Source: Micropterix aruncella (Eukaryota; Arthropoda; Insecta; Lepidoptera; Micropterigidae). From it: DNA of 64,000 bases. Under the pieces are notes generated by a model. That model was not told the DNA's origin and did no database searches. It saw nothing but the letters and a program-made list of their open reading frames with translations. The position numbers were made by a program, and so were the translations under genes. Each line of letters begins with the position of its first letter. Position 1 is the first letter of the stretch. Shown piece by piece: positions 33,205-43,500 of the stretch. Where the stretch lies: the NCBI GenBank assembly GCA_944548615.1, contig OX155973.1, positions 4,689,155 to 4,753,154 of the forward strand. The letters are read 5' to 3'.

Positions 33205-33625
33205 TAACTGATCCATGGGAATCAAACATCCCAAAAGACCATGGTTAGAAATTAAATAATACCATTATATAGCAAATTCCATCACTCGGAACGGCTTCAT
33301 TGTTCACACGCAGTGGAAGTTGGCGCTCGTAGCCTGCCAGCCAAATCTCTGTTTCACCTCTTTAAAGATCTTGGTCTCTCCAGGTAAATAATCAACTCCT
33401 TCATAGAAAAAATATCTAACACCGAAATTTCCATCTCAAATTCTATGGCTTCAAAGGGTGAGTAAATGGATTGTGAGATGTACGCTCACATGTGGCAAGA
33501 CAGCTGTCCTAAACCTACCCAAATCCACCGCTCACCCCCCAGGGGTATAATAATAGTATTATAATGGGCCCGATTCCAGTCAGTGAATTCCATGGCAGCT
33601 CCGTTTGTATTTTATTTTATTTATT
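33205..33625 (+). mobile_element. LINE (REL type) 3' fragment, diverged
   Basis: Begins AACTGATCCATGGGAATCAA, corresponding to 28785 of the main copy, and continues with deletions to the terminal CATGGCAGCTCCGTTTGTAT. Frames are broken. It abuts the second exon 3 copy. Confidence 0.78.
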
Positions 33626-33639
33626 TTTATTTAATTTAT

Positions 33640-33995
33640 TGCAACCAAGTCATAGGAATGACCGGATATTTCTCTTAATTTTAACAGACAGAGCAAAGAA
33701 AGCATATGAAAAAGCTGCCTGGGATGCGGAGACAGCCTTAGATGCTTACCAGAGAGCAGACGCTGATTTTAATTTAAGCAGAGCAGAGTTTGAAAAGCAA
33801 AGGTTGAGTATTTCAAATCGACCCCAACAACCACCTCTGATCCCACTTAGGATAATAATCTAAATTTGTATTCATACGTAAATATATAAACCTGGATCAA
33901 CATAAAAATATATAAATCTGGCATGCTGCAAAAGAGGCCAGCTGGCGTCTTAACGATAGGCCACTAATCAGTCGGCAGTTCACAGAAATGTGATT
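33640..33995 (+). pseudogene. Inverted copy 2 of Cip4 exon 3 with intron flanks
   Basis: The exon part spans 33688-33803, exactly 116 bp like the genuine exon and with an open frame. By eye it has about 12 substitutions (about 90% identity), of which 8 would be silent. The acceptor AG is kept. The donor G/GT has become G/TT, so correct splicing is lost; a GT one base earlier would shift the frame. Homology continues into both introns, including a stretch near 33920-33990 that matches the reverse complement of 23330-23395. It is on the wrong strand for the gene, so it is probably a dead copy. Confidence 0.85.
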
Positions 33996-34075
33996 GGTAT
34001 CTTTATTGTGTTTAATTCAGGTTATGTATGGATCAAGTCAAACGGTTCAACTAACATTTTTTTTATTATTTATTC

Positions 34076-34465
34076 CGTAGTCGGCGATTGGGGAGGGGGT
34101 CGCCCTCGCAGCCAGTACGCTGCTGTCGGTGCCGCTGGATCTCGTACTCCATTCAAGATTCGCTTCCATTCTTGATGATTTTTTGCCACGTCTCGAGCAT
34201 CCCTAGCCGACAATCGTTGATTTTTAAGGTAGTCTTTGATGTTATTTAGCCAGGTTTTCTTCGGTGCCGATCGCTGAATTCTCCATTCTGTCGGACGGTC
34301 TCGCCAAAGAAGTTTACGTGGCAAGCGATTGTCGTTCATTCGGCAAACATGGCCGAACCATCGTAGTCGACGTTTTTGTACTTCTTCTTCGATCGTTGTT
34401 ACTAGATCGCATCTTTCTCTAATGGTCTCGTTTCGAATTCGGTCGCGGAGTGAGACACCGAGAAA
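34076..34465 (-). mobile_element. RTE-like LINE, ORF2 C-terminal fragment
   Basis: Minus-strand reading RLRWFGHVCRMNDNRLPRKL, LWRDRPTEWRIQRSAPKKTW, then ILNGVRDPAAPTAAYWLRGR. An AT-rich tail (AATAAATAATAA) follows at 34060-34076. It is better preserved than the opposite-strand relative at 23985. Confidence 0.78.
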
Positions 34466-34728
34466 TTACATAGAGAACATTATTTGGGTTTAGTTTGTAA
34501 GACAGACTATCCATCCTTTCTCTCGCTTAAATAATTGGCGTAAACATCAACAATATAAGATATGCAAATAACAATATACTCATTGGGGTCAAGGAATGAG
34601 ACAAGAGACGGTTGGCTATCCTTGCACCGTTTTTAAAGTGAATATTTACTAGTTTTTTTCCTTCAGAATTTTGGAATCCATGTTTTATGTGTAAACGAAG
34701 TTTTTAGTTAAAGTGGAAGAACATTTAT

Positions 34729-35142
34729 ACACGAGTTTTTAATTTGTGACATCCTTGAAATGGGTGGATCAGTAAGAGCAATAATATAACATTCGATTTA
34801 AAAAAATGAAAAAAAACATTTATTTCAAGAAAAAAAACTCTTTCTTTTTTTCAGTAAATTTGAAAAACCTGACTGAAAAATAAAAGTTTGACAAGCGATG
34901 AGTGCGCTGCGCCTTCTATCCATAGGTAAAATATCGCGAATACATAATTTACACAAATATTACCTACCGCTAGATGGCGCAAAGCGCTCTTTTTTTTATA
35001 AACATATTTATTTTAAAAATGTTTTTCGAGATTTTTTTTTTTTTTAATGTTTTACCCAAAAATTTCTATTAAAACCTGCTTATTTGCTTGTACTGACTGA
35101 TTCGCCCACTTCAAGGATGTCACTATTTAAAAACTCACCCTG
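34729..35142. mobile_element. Tc1/mariner-type MITE (family T1), diverged copy
   Basis: Inverted ends CGAGTTTTTAATTTGTGACA with CATCCTTGAA, and TTCAAGGATGTCAC with TTTAAAAACTCACCCTG, between TA dinucleotides. A palindromic centre around GGTAAAATATCGC and CTAGATGGCGCAA is shared with 40018 and 57414. Confidence 0.65.
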
Positions 35143-35904
35143 TATCTCACCCACGCAAAAAAAAATGCCGATTTTTCCTCAATTACTTGTCTGCTGAAAA
35201 TGTAATTAACGTTTAAAAAATATAACACTTGAACAAAAATGTTTTAATATTTTCGATTGCATTTATTCAAATTAATTATCCTATATTTTTAAATAAACCG
35301 CTACAAAGAAATGTCATTAAAAGTACTCAATGGTCCTAAAAGTAGGGCTACATGCGGGATCATCCATTGTCATATCAAAAAATATTAATCAGCTTCTAAT
35401 GCTCATATTTTTACACTTATAATACTTATATGTAAGTAAAAATTGACAATCTGTTACCATAACAAGGAATTATGAAAAACGAAGTGTCATACAGTATCAC
35501 TATAAATGTTACACCATAATTCGGAGAATAAATATATTTATATTTCTAATTATATTTCAATTACGACCTGATATTTACGTTTTGAGTAGTTTGTGTTATT
35601 ACGCTAATTTAATGGTTATGCGAAAATTACCCCACAGGCAAGATACAAATGAGCAATTTTTCTACTGTTACTAACATAAAATGTCCGCCTTAGAACAGGC
35701 TATTGCCTAGTTAGGCGACATTAAAATAGGATCACTGGCAACAGTTTCTGGCATAACATGTTATCAGTTTTCTGGTAATGTATTTTCGTCTATGACATTG
35801 TAATTGTATATTATTATGTCCATTAACTGTAGATAATTGTAAATTACCAAATAAAAATAAAAAAATAAATATACATATAGGTATAAAACTACAAAAATAT
35901 GCAT
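35143..35904. other. Intron; right part is the inner half of an M1-type MITE
   Basis: 35150-35760: nothing recognised. From about 35765 the sequence is the reverse complement of 39290-39410 (GTCTATGACATTGTA, CAAATAAAAATAAAAAAAT). It is therefore the inner part of an M1-type element whose end starts the satellite. Confidence 0.55.
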
Positions 35905-38435
35905 TTTTAGTAAATATTTTTTTTTTTATTTCCTGCGGTTTACGACCCCTACCCAGCCCGTGACGCGAAGCTTGACAAGCATGCTTAATCGTATAGAGAG
36001 CCCATTAGTTGTTTTTGTTTCAGGCAAAATTACACTCGCTATTACCATTGATTTTATAGTGTATAAAATCAATGCTATTTTAGTAAATATTTCCTGCGGT
36101 TTACGACCCTACCTAGCCCGTGACGCGAAGCTTGACAAGCATGCTTAATCGTCTAGAGAGCCCATTAGTTGTTTTTGTTTCAGGCAAAATTACGCTCGCT
36201 ATTACCATTGATTTTATAGTGTATAAAATCAATGCTATTTTAGTAAATATTTCCTGCGGTTTACGACCCTACCCAGCCCGTGACGCGAAGCTTGACAAGC
36301 ATGCTTAATCGTCTAGAGGGCCCATTAGTTGTTTTTGTTTCAGGCAAAATTACGCTCGCTATTTCCATGGATTTTATAGTGTATAAAATCAATGCTATTT
36401 TAGTAAATATTTTTTTTTTATATTTCCTGCGGTTTACGACCCTACCCAGCCCGTGACGCGAAGCTTGACAAGCATGCTTAATCGTCTAGAGGGCCCATTA
36501 GTTGTTTTTGTTTCAGGCAAAATTACGCTCGCTATTTCCATGGATTTTATAGTGTATAAAATCAATGCTATTTTAGTAAATATTTTTTTTTAATATTTCC
36601 TGCGGTTTACGACCTTACCCAGCCCGTGACGCGAAGCTTGACAAGCATGCTTAATCGTCTAGAGAGCCCATTAGTTGTTTTTGTTTCAGGCAAAATTACG
36701 CTCGCTATTACCATTGATTTTATAGTGTATAAAATCAATGCTATTTTAGTAAATATTTCCTGCGGTTTACGACCCTACCCAGCCCGTGACGCGAAGCTTG
36801 ACAAGCATGCTTAATCGTCTAGAGGGCCCATTAGTTGTTTTTGTTTCAGGCAAAATTACGCTCGCTATTTCCATGGATTTTATAGTGTATAAAATCAATG
36901 CTATTTTAGTAAATATTTTTTTTTAATATTTCCTGCGGTTTACGACCCTACCCAGCCCGTGACGCGAAGCTTGACAAGCATGCTTAATCGTCTAGAGAGC
37001 CCATTAGTTGTTTTTGTTTCAGGCAAAATTACGCTCGCTATTACTATTGATTTTATAGTGTATAAAATCAATGCTATTTTAGTAAATATTTTTTTTTAAT
37101 ATTTCCTGCGGTTTACGACCCTACCCAGCCCGTGACGCGAAGCTTGACAAGCATGCTTAATCCTCTAGAGCCCATTAGTTGTTTTTGTTTCAGGCAAAAT
37201 TACGCTCGCTATTACCATTGATTTTATAGTGTATAAAATCAATGCTATTTTAGTAAATATTTTTTTTAATATTTCCTGCGGTTTACGACCTTACCCAGCC
37301 CGTGACGCGAAGCTTGACAAGCATGCTTAATCGTCTAGAGAGCCCATTAGTTGTTTTTGTTTCAGGCAAAATTACGCTCGCTATTACCATTGATTTTATA
37401 GTGTATAAAATCAATGCTATTTTAGTAAATATTTCCTGCGGTTTACGACCCTACCCAGCCCGTGACGCGAAGCTTGACAAGCATGCTTAATCGTCTAGAG
37501 GGCCCATTAGTTGTTTTTGTTTCAGGCAAAATTACGCTCGCTATTTCCATGGATTTTATAGTGTATAAAATCAATGCTATTTTAGTAAATATTTTTTTTT
37601 AATATTTCCTGCGGTTTACGACCCTACCCAGCCCGTGACGCGAAGCTTGACAAGCATGCTTAATCGTATAGAGAGCCCATTAGTTGTTTTTGTTTCAGGC
37701 AAAATTACGCTCGCTATTACTATTGATTTTATAGTGTATAAAATCAATGCTATTTTAGTAAATATTTTTTTTTAATATTTCCTGCGGTTTACGACCCTAC
37801 CCAGCCCGTGACGCGAAGCTTGACAAGCATGCTTAATCCTCTAGAGCCCATTAGTTGTTTTTGTTTCAGGCAAAATTACGCTCGCTATTACCATTGATTT
37901 TATAGTGTATAAAATCAATGCTATTTTAGTAAATATTTCCTGCGGTTTACGACCCTACCCAGCCCGTGACGCGAAGCTTGACAAGCATGCTTAATCGTCT
38001 AGAGGGCCCATTAGTTGTTTTTGTTTCAGGCAAAATTACGCTCGCTATTACCATTGATTTTATAGTGTATAAAATCAATGCTATTTTAGTAAATATTTTT
38101 TTTTAATATTACCTGCGGTTTACGACCTTACCCAGCCCGTGACGCGAAGCTTGACAAGCATGCTTAATCGTCTAGAGAGCCCATTAGTTGTTTTTGTTTC
38201 AGGCAAAATTACGCTCGCTATTACCATTGATTTTATAGTGTATAAAATCAATGCTATTTTAGTAAATATTTTTTTTAAATATTTCCTGCGGTTTACGACC
38301 TTACCCAGCCCGTGACGCGAAGCTTGACAAGCATGCTTAATCGTCTAGAGAGCCCATTAGTTGTTTTTGTTTCAGGCAAAATTACGCTCGCTATTACCAT
38401 TGATTTTATAGTGTATAAAATCAATGCTATTACCG
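35905..38435. repeat. Satellite array, 15 units of 160 or 173 bp with higher-order structure
   Basis: The landmark CCCGTGACGCGAAGCTTGAC occurs 15 times, at 35957, 36117, 36277, 36450, 36623, 36783, 36956, 37129, 37299, 37459, 37632, 37805, 37963, 38136 and 38309. Spacings are about 160 or 173 bp; the longer form has an extra T-run plus AATAT. Variants (TCTAGAGAG, TCTAGAGGG, TCCTCTAGAG; TTACCATTG, TTTCCATGG, TTACTATTG) recur every four units, giving a ~670-bp higher-order repeat from 36623. Each unit contains one MITE M1 end and a perfect palindrome. The identical 62-residue frames across units are not genes. Confidence 0.95.
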
Positions 38436-38534
38436 GCGCGCAAGCAGATAACGTCATTTTTGCAGCGATAGAAACATTTGCAATTCAATATCTAGAAAAA
38501 AAATACTATTACCAAAAATATTTTTATCTTTCAA

Positions 38535-38640
38535 ATGTTAATCAGTATTCAGTATTCAGTATTCAATTTATTTATTCAGAATATACAATAAAAGCATGAA
38601 TTATGAATTAAAGCTAATTATCGCATATTAGAATTTGTCA
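38535..38640 (+). repeat. TTCAG-headed repeat, copy 1
   Basis: AGTATTCAGTATTCAGTATT, then AATATACAATAAAAGCATGA and CTAATTATCGCATATTAGAA. It is nearly identical to 53275-53385. Probably a short retroposon or MITE; ends uncertain. Confidence 0.6.
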
Positions 38641-39184
38641 GTCAATCTGATATAAAAGATTGATAATCAAATTTCAACTTTGTTAAAAAAAACATGAAAA
38701 ACAGGTTTTTTTGGCCTTCTAAACCAGGCTCTCCCTTTAAACGGTAGCATACGTCTGATTAATATTAATGTAATGTATGACCAATTGAAAATGTTGCATA
38801 GCGCCCCTGATAATAGTTGCATTTTAATTGACCACATGGGACGTTCAACTTGACTTTTTACATTAGTCCACTCAACTCGCGCGACTGAGTGACGAACCAG
38901 CGCGCGTGACGTCATCGAGCGCGAGATAAGCCACACGGTGGAGAAAGTGCGCGGCGGAGTTGACCGACAAGTTCGCGCGACGGCTCTATCAAAGTCGCCA
39001 GGCGGCGGAATCTACACGTAAAAGTTAACCCTTTTTACTCAAGGCCCTTTTCGCATCTAAGAAAATGCTATATCACATTGTAAAAATACCATTTTAATAC
39101 AACAAAAATACTTAAAACATAGTATGAAAATACTACTAAAATACTACCAAAATACCATAAAAATCTAAGAATGGGGATGACTTA
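38641..39184. other. Intron, nothing recognised
   Basis: A GC-rich patch at 38875-39010 (CGCGCGTGACGTCATCGAGC) is the only notable feature. Confidence 0.45.
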
Positions 39185-39590
39185 GGGGCTCTCTAGACGA
39201 TCAAGCATGCTTGTCAAGCATCGCGTCGAGGGCTGGGAAGGGATCGTAAACCGCAGGAAATATAAAAAAATATTTACTAAACATGCATATTTTTGTAGTT
39301 TTATACCTATCTATTTATTTTTTTATTTTTATTTATTTGGTAATTTACAAGTATCTACAGTTAATGGACATATACAAGTACAATGTCATAGACGAAAATC
39401 CATTACTAAAAATGCCTAATTTTGTAGTTTATACTAGGGAGTCACGTTAATTAGACGTAATTGATTGATGAATGACGTGACTCCCTGGTATAAAACTACA
39501 AAATTAGGCATTATTGGTAAATATTTTAAAAAATATTTTCATATTTCCTGCGGTTTACGATCGCCTCCCATCGGCTCCGGAATGCTTGTG
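39185..39590. mobile_element. MITE M1, second copy
   Basis: Left end GGGGCTCTCTAGACGATCAA after TTA, with the same palindromic centre (AGGGAGTCACGTTAATTAGA). The right end is eroded (TTCCTGCGGTTTACGATCGC). An inner AT-rich insert of about 110 bp (39305-39410) is shared with 35765-35885. Confidence 0.7.
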
Positions 39591-40017
39591 TTCGATATGT
39601 GTACGGGCTCAAAAAATACGACCATGTTTCGGAGTTCCATAATAAACTAAATTGGCTAAAGATACGCGATATCGACGTTAATCGACAAATAGAGCGAGGC
39701 ATTCTTCCGCGTCTGCATCAAAATTGTTCGGGAGATTTTTGAAGAGTTACTGCGTATGAAGAGTTACGAAGAGCGACATCATTTTTGACAAATCGTATAA
39801 AAACACTGCAATAAAATCTGGTTAGAAACTCATCTCGCACTTATGATAAAATAGGAAGCTAAACGGCCACTCTAGACTTATCGTGATCGCGGCGATTCCC
39901 CAGAGGGCATCTCATGAGCTGTTGTGATTCTTAACCTCACTTTCAAGGACTATTCAAAACTCGGTTCTTCGACTTAGCTTTTTAGCTCCCGCTTCGAGTA
40001 ACGACTACGTACGTATA
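39591..40017. other. Intron, nothing recognised
   Basis: No repeat or coding signal recognised. Confidence 0.45.
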
Positions 40018-40403
40018 CGGGGTGAGTTTTAATTAACCGGCATCCTTGACGGTGGTGAATCAGTACGAGCAGAAAAACAAATTTTGATTTTAAAAAATGA
40101 AAAAAAATGTGTTTTTTTTCTGAATATATAAAAGCGCTGAGCACTATGCGCTATCCAGCTGTAGGTAAAATATCGCTAATATCATTTCTTAGCAATATTT
40201 TACCTACCGATAGATGGGGCAACGCGCTCAAATGCTTGTCAAACTTTTATTCAAACAGTCCAGTTCTTCAAATTTGAAAATAAAAAATAAAAAATTTTTT
40301 TTTTTATATTTTTTTTTTGTGTTTTTCCCAAAAAAAAATCAAAAGTTGTTTGCTCGTACTGAATCACCCCCTTGAAGGATGCCGGTAAATAAAAACTCAC
40401 CCG
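40018..40403. mobile_element. Tc1/mariner-type MITE (family T1)
   Basis: 386 bp between TA dinucleotides. Ends CGGGGTGAGTTTTAATTAAC and AATAAAAACTCACCCG are inverted; a palindromic centre pairs GGTAAAATATCGC with GCAATATTTTACC. No ORF. Confidence 0.78.
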
Positions 40404-40771
40404 TATAGTGACGTCGCTTTAGAATCCGGATGCAGGTGTCATTCTTGCTCGCCCGTGTGGCTGCAAATTCAAGTGAGAGTGAATAATTGGATCGGATCCA
40501 AGGATGGATCGATGACCCATTTCCACACCGACTGACCCTTTTGGCGCCGACACTATTGCATTATCACTCCACTCTATACACAGAATAAGTGAGTAGCGAC
40601 TCATCTAAAGTATTTATTAACACACTTATTCAAGACGGAGAAAGCGAGTCGAATAATAATGAGAAATTTGGGAAATGTTTATAATACCTGGTCAAGGGCA
40701 GCTGCCGGCCGGCATTATCAGGGCCATCAATATCAATATCAAGGTTGTAACAAACTTCTCATCCTTAGCGT

Positions 40772-41860
40772 CATCGGCCCCAGTGGCATAGTGGTTAGAT
40801 CACCTGGTTTCACCGCTTCGTAAGGGAGAGGACCGCGCAAGCGACCTCGAACTCGTAACCAATCGAGAGACCGGAGTAATCTGGTCCCAATTGGAAGTAA
40901 GGGCGTGAGTGTAAGCCCGCTGGGTAACATACCTGGTTACCTCGCGGATAAGGCGTTGGCATGTGGCGGAGCTTGACGGTGGACTGTTTTGTCCAAGTCT
41001 TCTGCGCTCACTTCAAGGGAGATAGAACGAACAATCGTTAAAACTTCCTGAGGTGACGGGTTCGCCCGTTGTAGTTGAAAACTCTATTTGGTTCCTAATG
41101 GTTCCGTGCAGCTTGGGTGGTGTTGACCAAAAATTTATGTCATCTCGCCTGCCCAGCTCATTGTTCAACTCCTATCTGGTAGCCTCCTCGAAGAGGGGCT
41201 TGCTTACCCTGTCAGGGCCGCTGTGAGCTTCTGCCAAGGCCGTAATCCTGCAGTCGGAGGCGATTAGGATCAGAAGATCGCGGATTCGGGGGAATACCTC
41301 GGGCCGAACTGGGCAGTTGGTGCACCATCCGGTTCGCTAGCTGTTGAATGCCCAGCTGGCGAATAACCAGAGGAGTCAGGAGACGTACGTTTCCTATGAC
41401 AGCGGAGGGTAGTTGTACCTGACGTCTTCAACCCTTGAATCTATTCGTCGGCCACCTAATCCCGAGTGACCATGACGGGCAAAGGGCGTCGCGGTCCGCA
41501 AAATATTCAAATTAAATAACCGCTTACGTTAGGTAGAGGCCGCGCAAGCGACATCGTAACCGTGACCAGACCGGAGGACGGAGAAATCTGGCCAAATCTG
41601 GTAGTAAGGGCGCGACGTTGGCCCGCTGGTTTCACATTCCAGTGCTTCGCAGTAAGGCGTCGGCTTCTTACGGTCATGTTGGCAGAGCTAGACAACAGTC
41701 CATAGACTGTGTTGTCCCTGAGTCTCAGTGTAATCCGGCTGACAGAACTATCTATATTGTTATAACAGCCTGAGGTGTCGGGTTCGCTCGTTGCAGATGA
41801 CAGCTCCAAAGGTCACCCGATCTTACATTGTAAGGTTCCAGGTTCGATTCCCGGATTGGT
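40772..41860 (+). mobile_element. tRNA-derived SINE split by family G
   Basis: The left piece has a Pol III A-box-like TGGCATAGTGG at 40784-40794; the right piece has a B-box GGTTCGATTCC at 41841-41851. If the sequence between about 40806 and 41811 is removed, GGTTAGATCACC joins CGATCTTACATTG to restore a tRNA-like head. The SINE body probably continues right of 41860. It is not a functional tRNA gene: there is no acceptor stem. Confidence 0.65.
40806..41811 (-). mobile_element. Family G retroposons A (partial) and B in tandem
   Basis: 40806-41095 is the distal part of subtype A ending CCCGTTGTAGTTGAAAACTC; 41096-41811 is a subtype B unit ending GTTGCAGATGACAGCTCC. The order A then B repeats that at 12168-13521. 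Both lie inside a SINE, with ATCACC and GTCACC next to the two edges. Confidence 0.68.
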
Positions 41861-42371
41861 CGCCGTTGGGATAAAACTAACAGAATTCCATTTCAATTCT
41901 GTCCATCGAATGCAATAACACGACACACGTGTTCCATGCACACATACATATAAACACTTCATAGCAGGGTTGGTTGTAAGACATTGTCATATGGTAATAA
42001 ATACGCCCATTGTGAAATTTCACAAGAGTAGAAACAAACAGCATCACGTGTAAATAAAACTATTAGACAACGCCTTTGATCTATTGAAAATATCACCGCT
42101 GCCATTCACGCTGTAAACAATAATTATAATAAAAAGCTTTATCTGTTTAAACAAATATCTACAGCTAACTTAATCACTTATAAAGGCAGCTCGTATCAAA
42201 TGTATCTAATATTTGAATCCACCAGAAAATAATAATTTTTTAAATTTCAAAAAGCAATAAACCTATAATTAGACAGGGAAGGAAGGGGGGAGGGAATGAG
42301 AGAACTTTATGAGCGCGTGTTAAAGTGTTCTTTGAGCCTCCGTTTAAAGCAATACAAACTCGGTGCTATTT
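41861..42371. other. Intron; possible SINE body at left
   Basis: The first ~150 bp may be the unrelated body of the SINE. The rest is AT-rich without recognisable features. Confidence 0.4.
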
Positions 42372-42375
42372 TTAA

Positions 42376-43094
42376 GAGGCCGTGTACGAAATCGATGTGG
42401 GCCGTGATACCTCTATAATCAATGGTATAATATAACTATAGGTAGGTAGGATTTTGGGAGCCAAAGAGATACGTCCACCCTTTGGAAGCGCTCGGCGGGG
42501 ACTAGCTGACTTGAGGCGTGAATCGTATCATAGGCGAGTATCATAACGCGAGAATTAGATTGTTTTAAAAGACTTCATTGCCAATTTTAATTAATGTTTT
42601 GCATGTTTTTTTGAGGAAATGGATTGATATTGAACTAAAGTTTATTTCTGTTGTTTTTATTTTATGAACGAGAGTTCTAAAAGGCCAAAATCAAAAGCAT
42701 TTCTTCGCCCATTTTCTAAAAAATTTTACAAAGTTAATATTTTTTTTATCAACAATTTTATATGAAAGTAGTAAAAAGTGATTCACTTATTATAGAGGAC
42801 TTTCACAACAATACATTGTAATTTTTTTATACCGTTTAGATGTCAAAACGATTCGTAAATATGTTATATTCTAAACCTCTTACAGCAAAAAATCACAAAC
42901 AGTCGCCGGTTTAAGGTAAATTAATCAAAATTCTATAATAATTTTCAAAAAAGTAGCTCACTCATTAGACAATAATATAAATGATCTTTTATGTTGTGCA
43001 ATAAAACTTATAGAAATACAGTATTTTAACCTTAAATTCACGTCTGCAAAATTAAGTAAATTCACGAAATGCGCAAAATTTCGTGTACGGCCTC
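42376..43094. mobile_element. Non-autonomous DNA transposon with TTAA duplication
   Basis: 719 bp, inverted ends GAGGCCGTGTACGAAAT and ATTTCGTGTACGGCCTC (17 bp, perfect). TTAA lies on both sides (42372-42375, 43095-43098). It is internally AT-rich with no transposase. The TTAA duplication suggests piggyBac mobilisation, though the ends do not start with CCC. Confidence 0.75.
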
Positions 43095-43244
43095 TTAACA
43101 AGCTTTTATTATGTCGACCTGTATGTAACTATGTAATGGAATCTAAAGTAACTAATTTAACCATCTTCCAAGGATCGTAGCGTCATGAAAATTGGCAGCT
43201 GTATGTAGTTCTGATGACAATACAATAATATGGCACTGTCGAAC

Positions 43245-43500
43245 TGATCTGATGATGGAGTCGGAAGATATGAACTAGAACTTCATGATGGAACATCGTA
43301 TCATAGCTGTGTTTGGACTTGTTAGAAAAGTCTTGGAATGAACTTTGACCACGATTAGGTTTCAAGGTCTGATGATGAAGCCGGAAGACAGGAACTGGCA
43401 TTCCATGATGGAATATCGTATCATAGTCGTGTTTGCACTTGTGAGAAAGGTCACGTAATGCACTTTGAACACGATCAGGTTTCAAGGTTATAACAAACCT
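43245..43500. repeat. Two tandem ~120-bp units
   Basis: Units start TCTGATGATGGAGTCGGAAG and TCTGATGATGAAGCCGGAAG and share CATGATGGAA, CGTATCATAG and AGGTTTCAAGGT. Moderately diverged. Confidence 0.75.

Noticed and set aside
29676..33803. Exon 3 copies as mutually exclusive alternative exons
   Set aside because: They lie on the strand opposite to Cip4 and have lost the donor at the right position.
23985..34465. RTE fragments at 23985 and 34076 as part of the same inverted duplication as exon 3
   Set aside because: The RTE piece is upstream of the true exon but downstream of copy 2, so one inversion cannot explain both; they are separate insertions.
35960..38599. Repeated 62-residue ORFs in the satellite
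   Set aside because: Identical frames recur because the DNA unit is repeated; no start context or family signal.
41821..41860. A functional tRNA gene
   Set aside because: A and B boxes are a kilobase apart because of an insertion, and no acceptor stem pairs; it is a SINE head.
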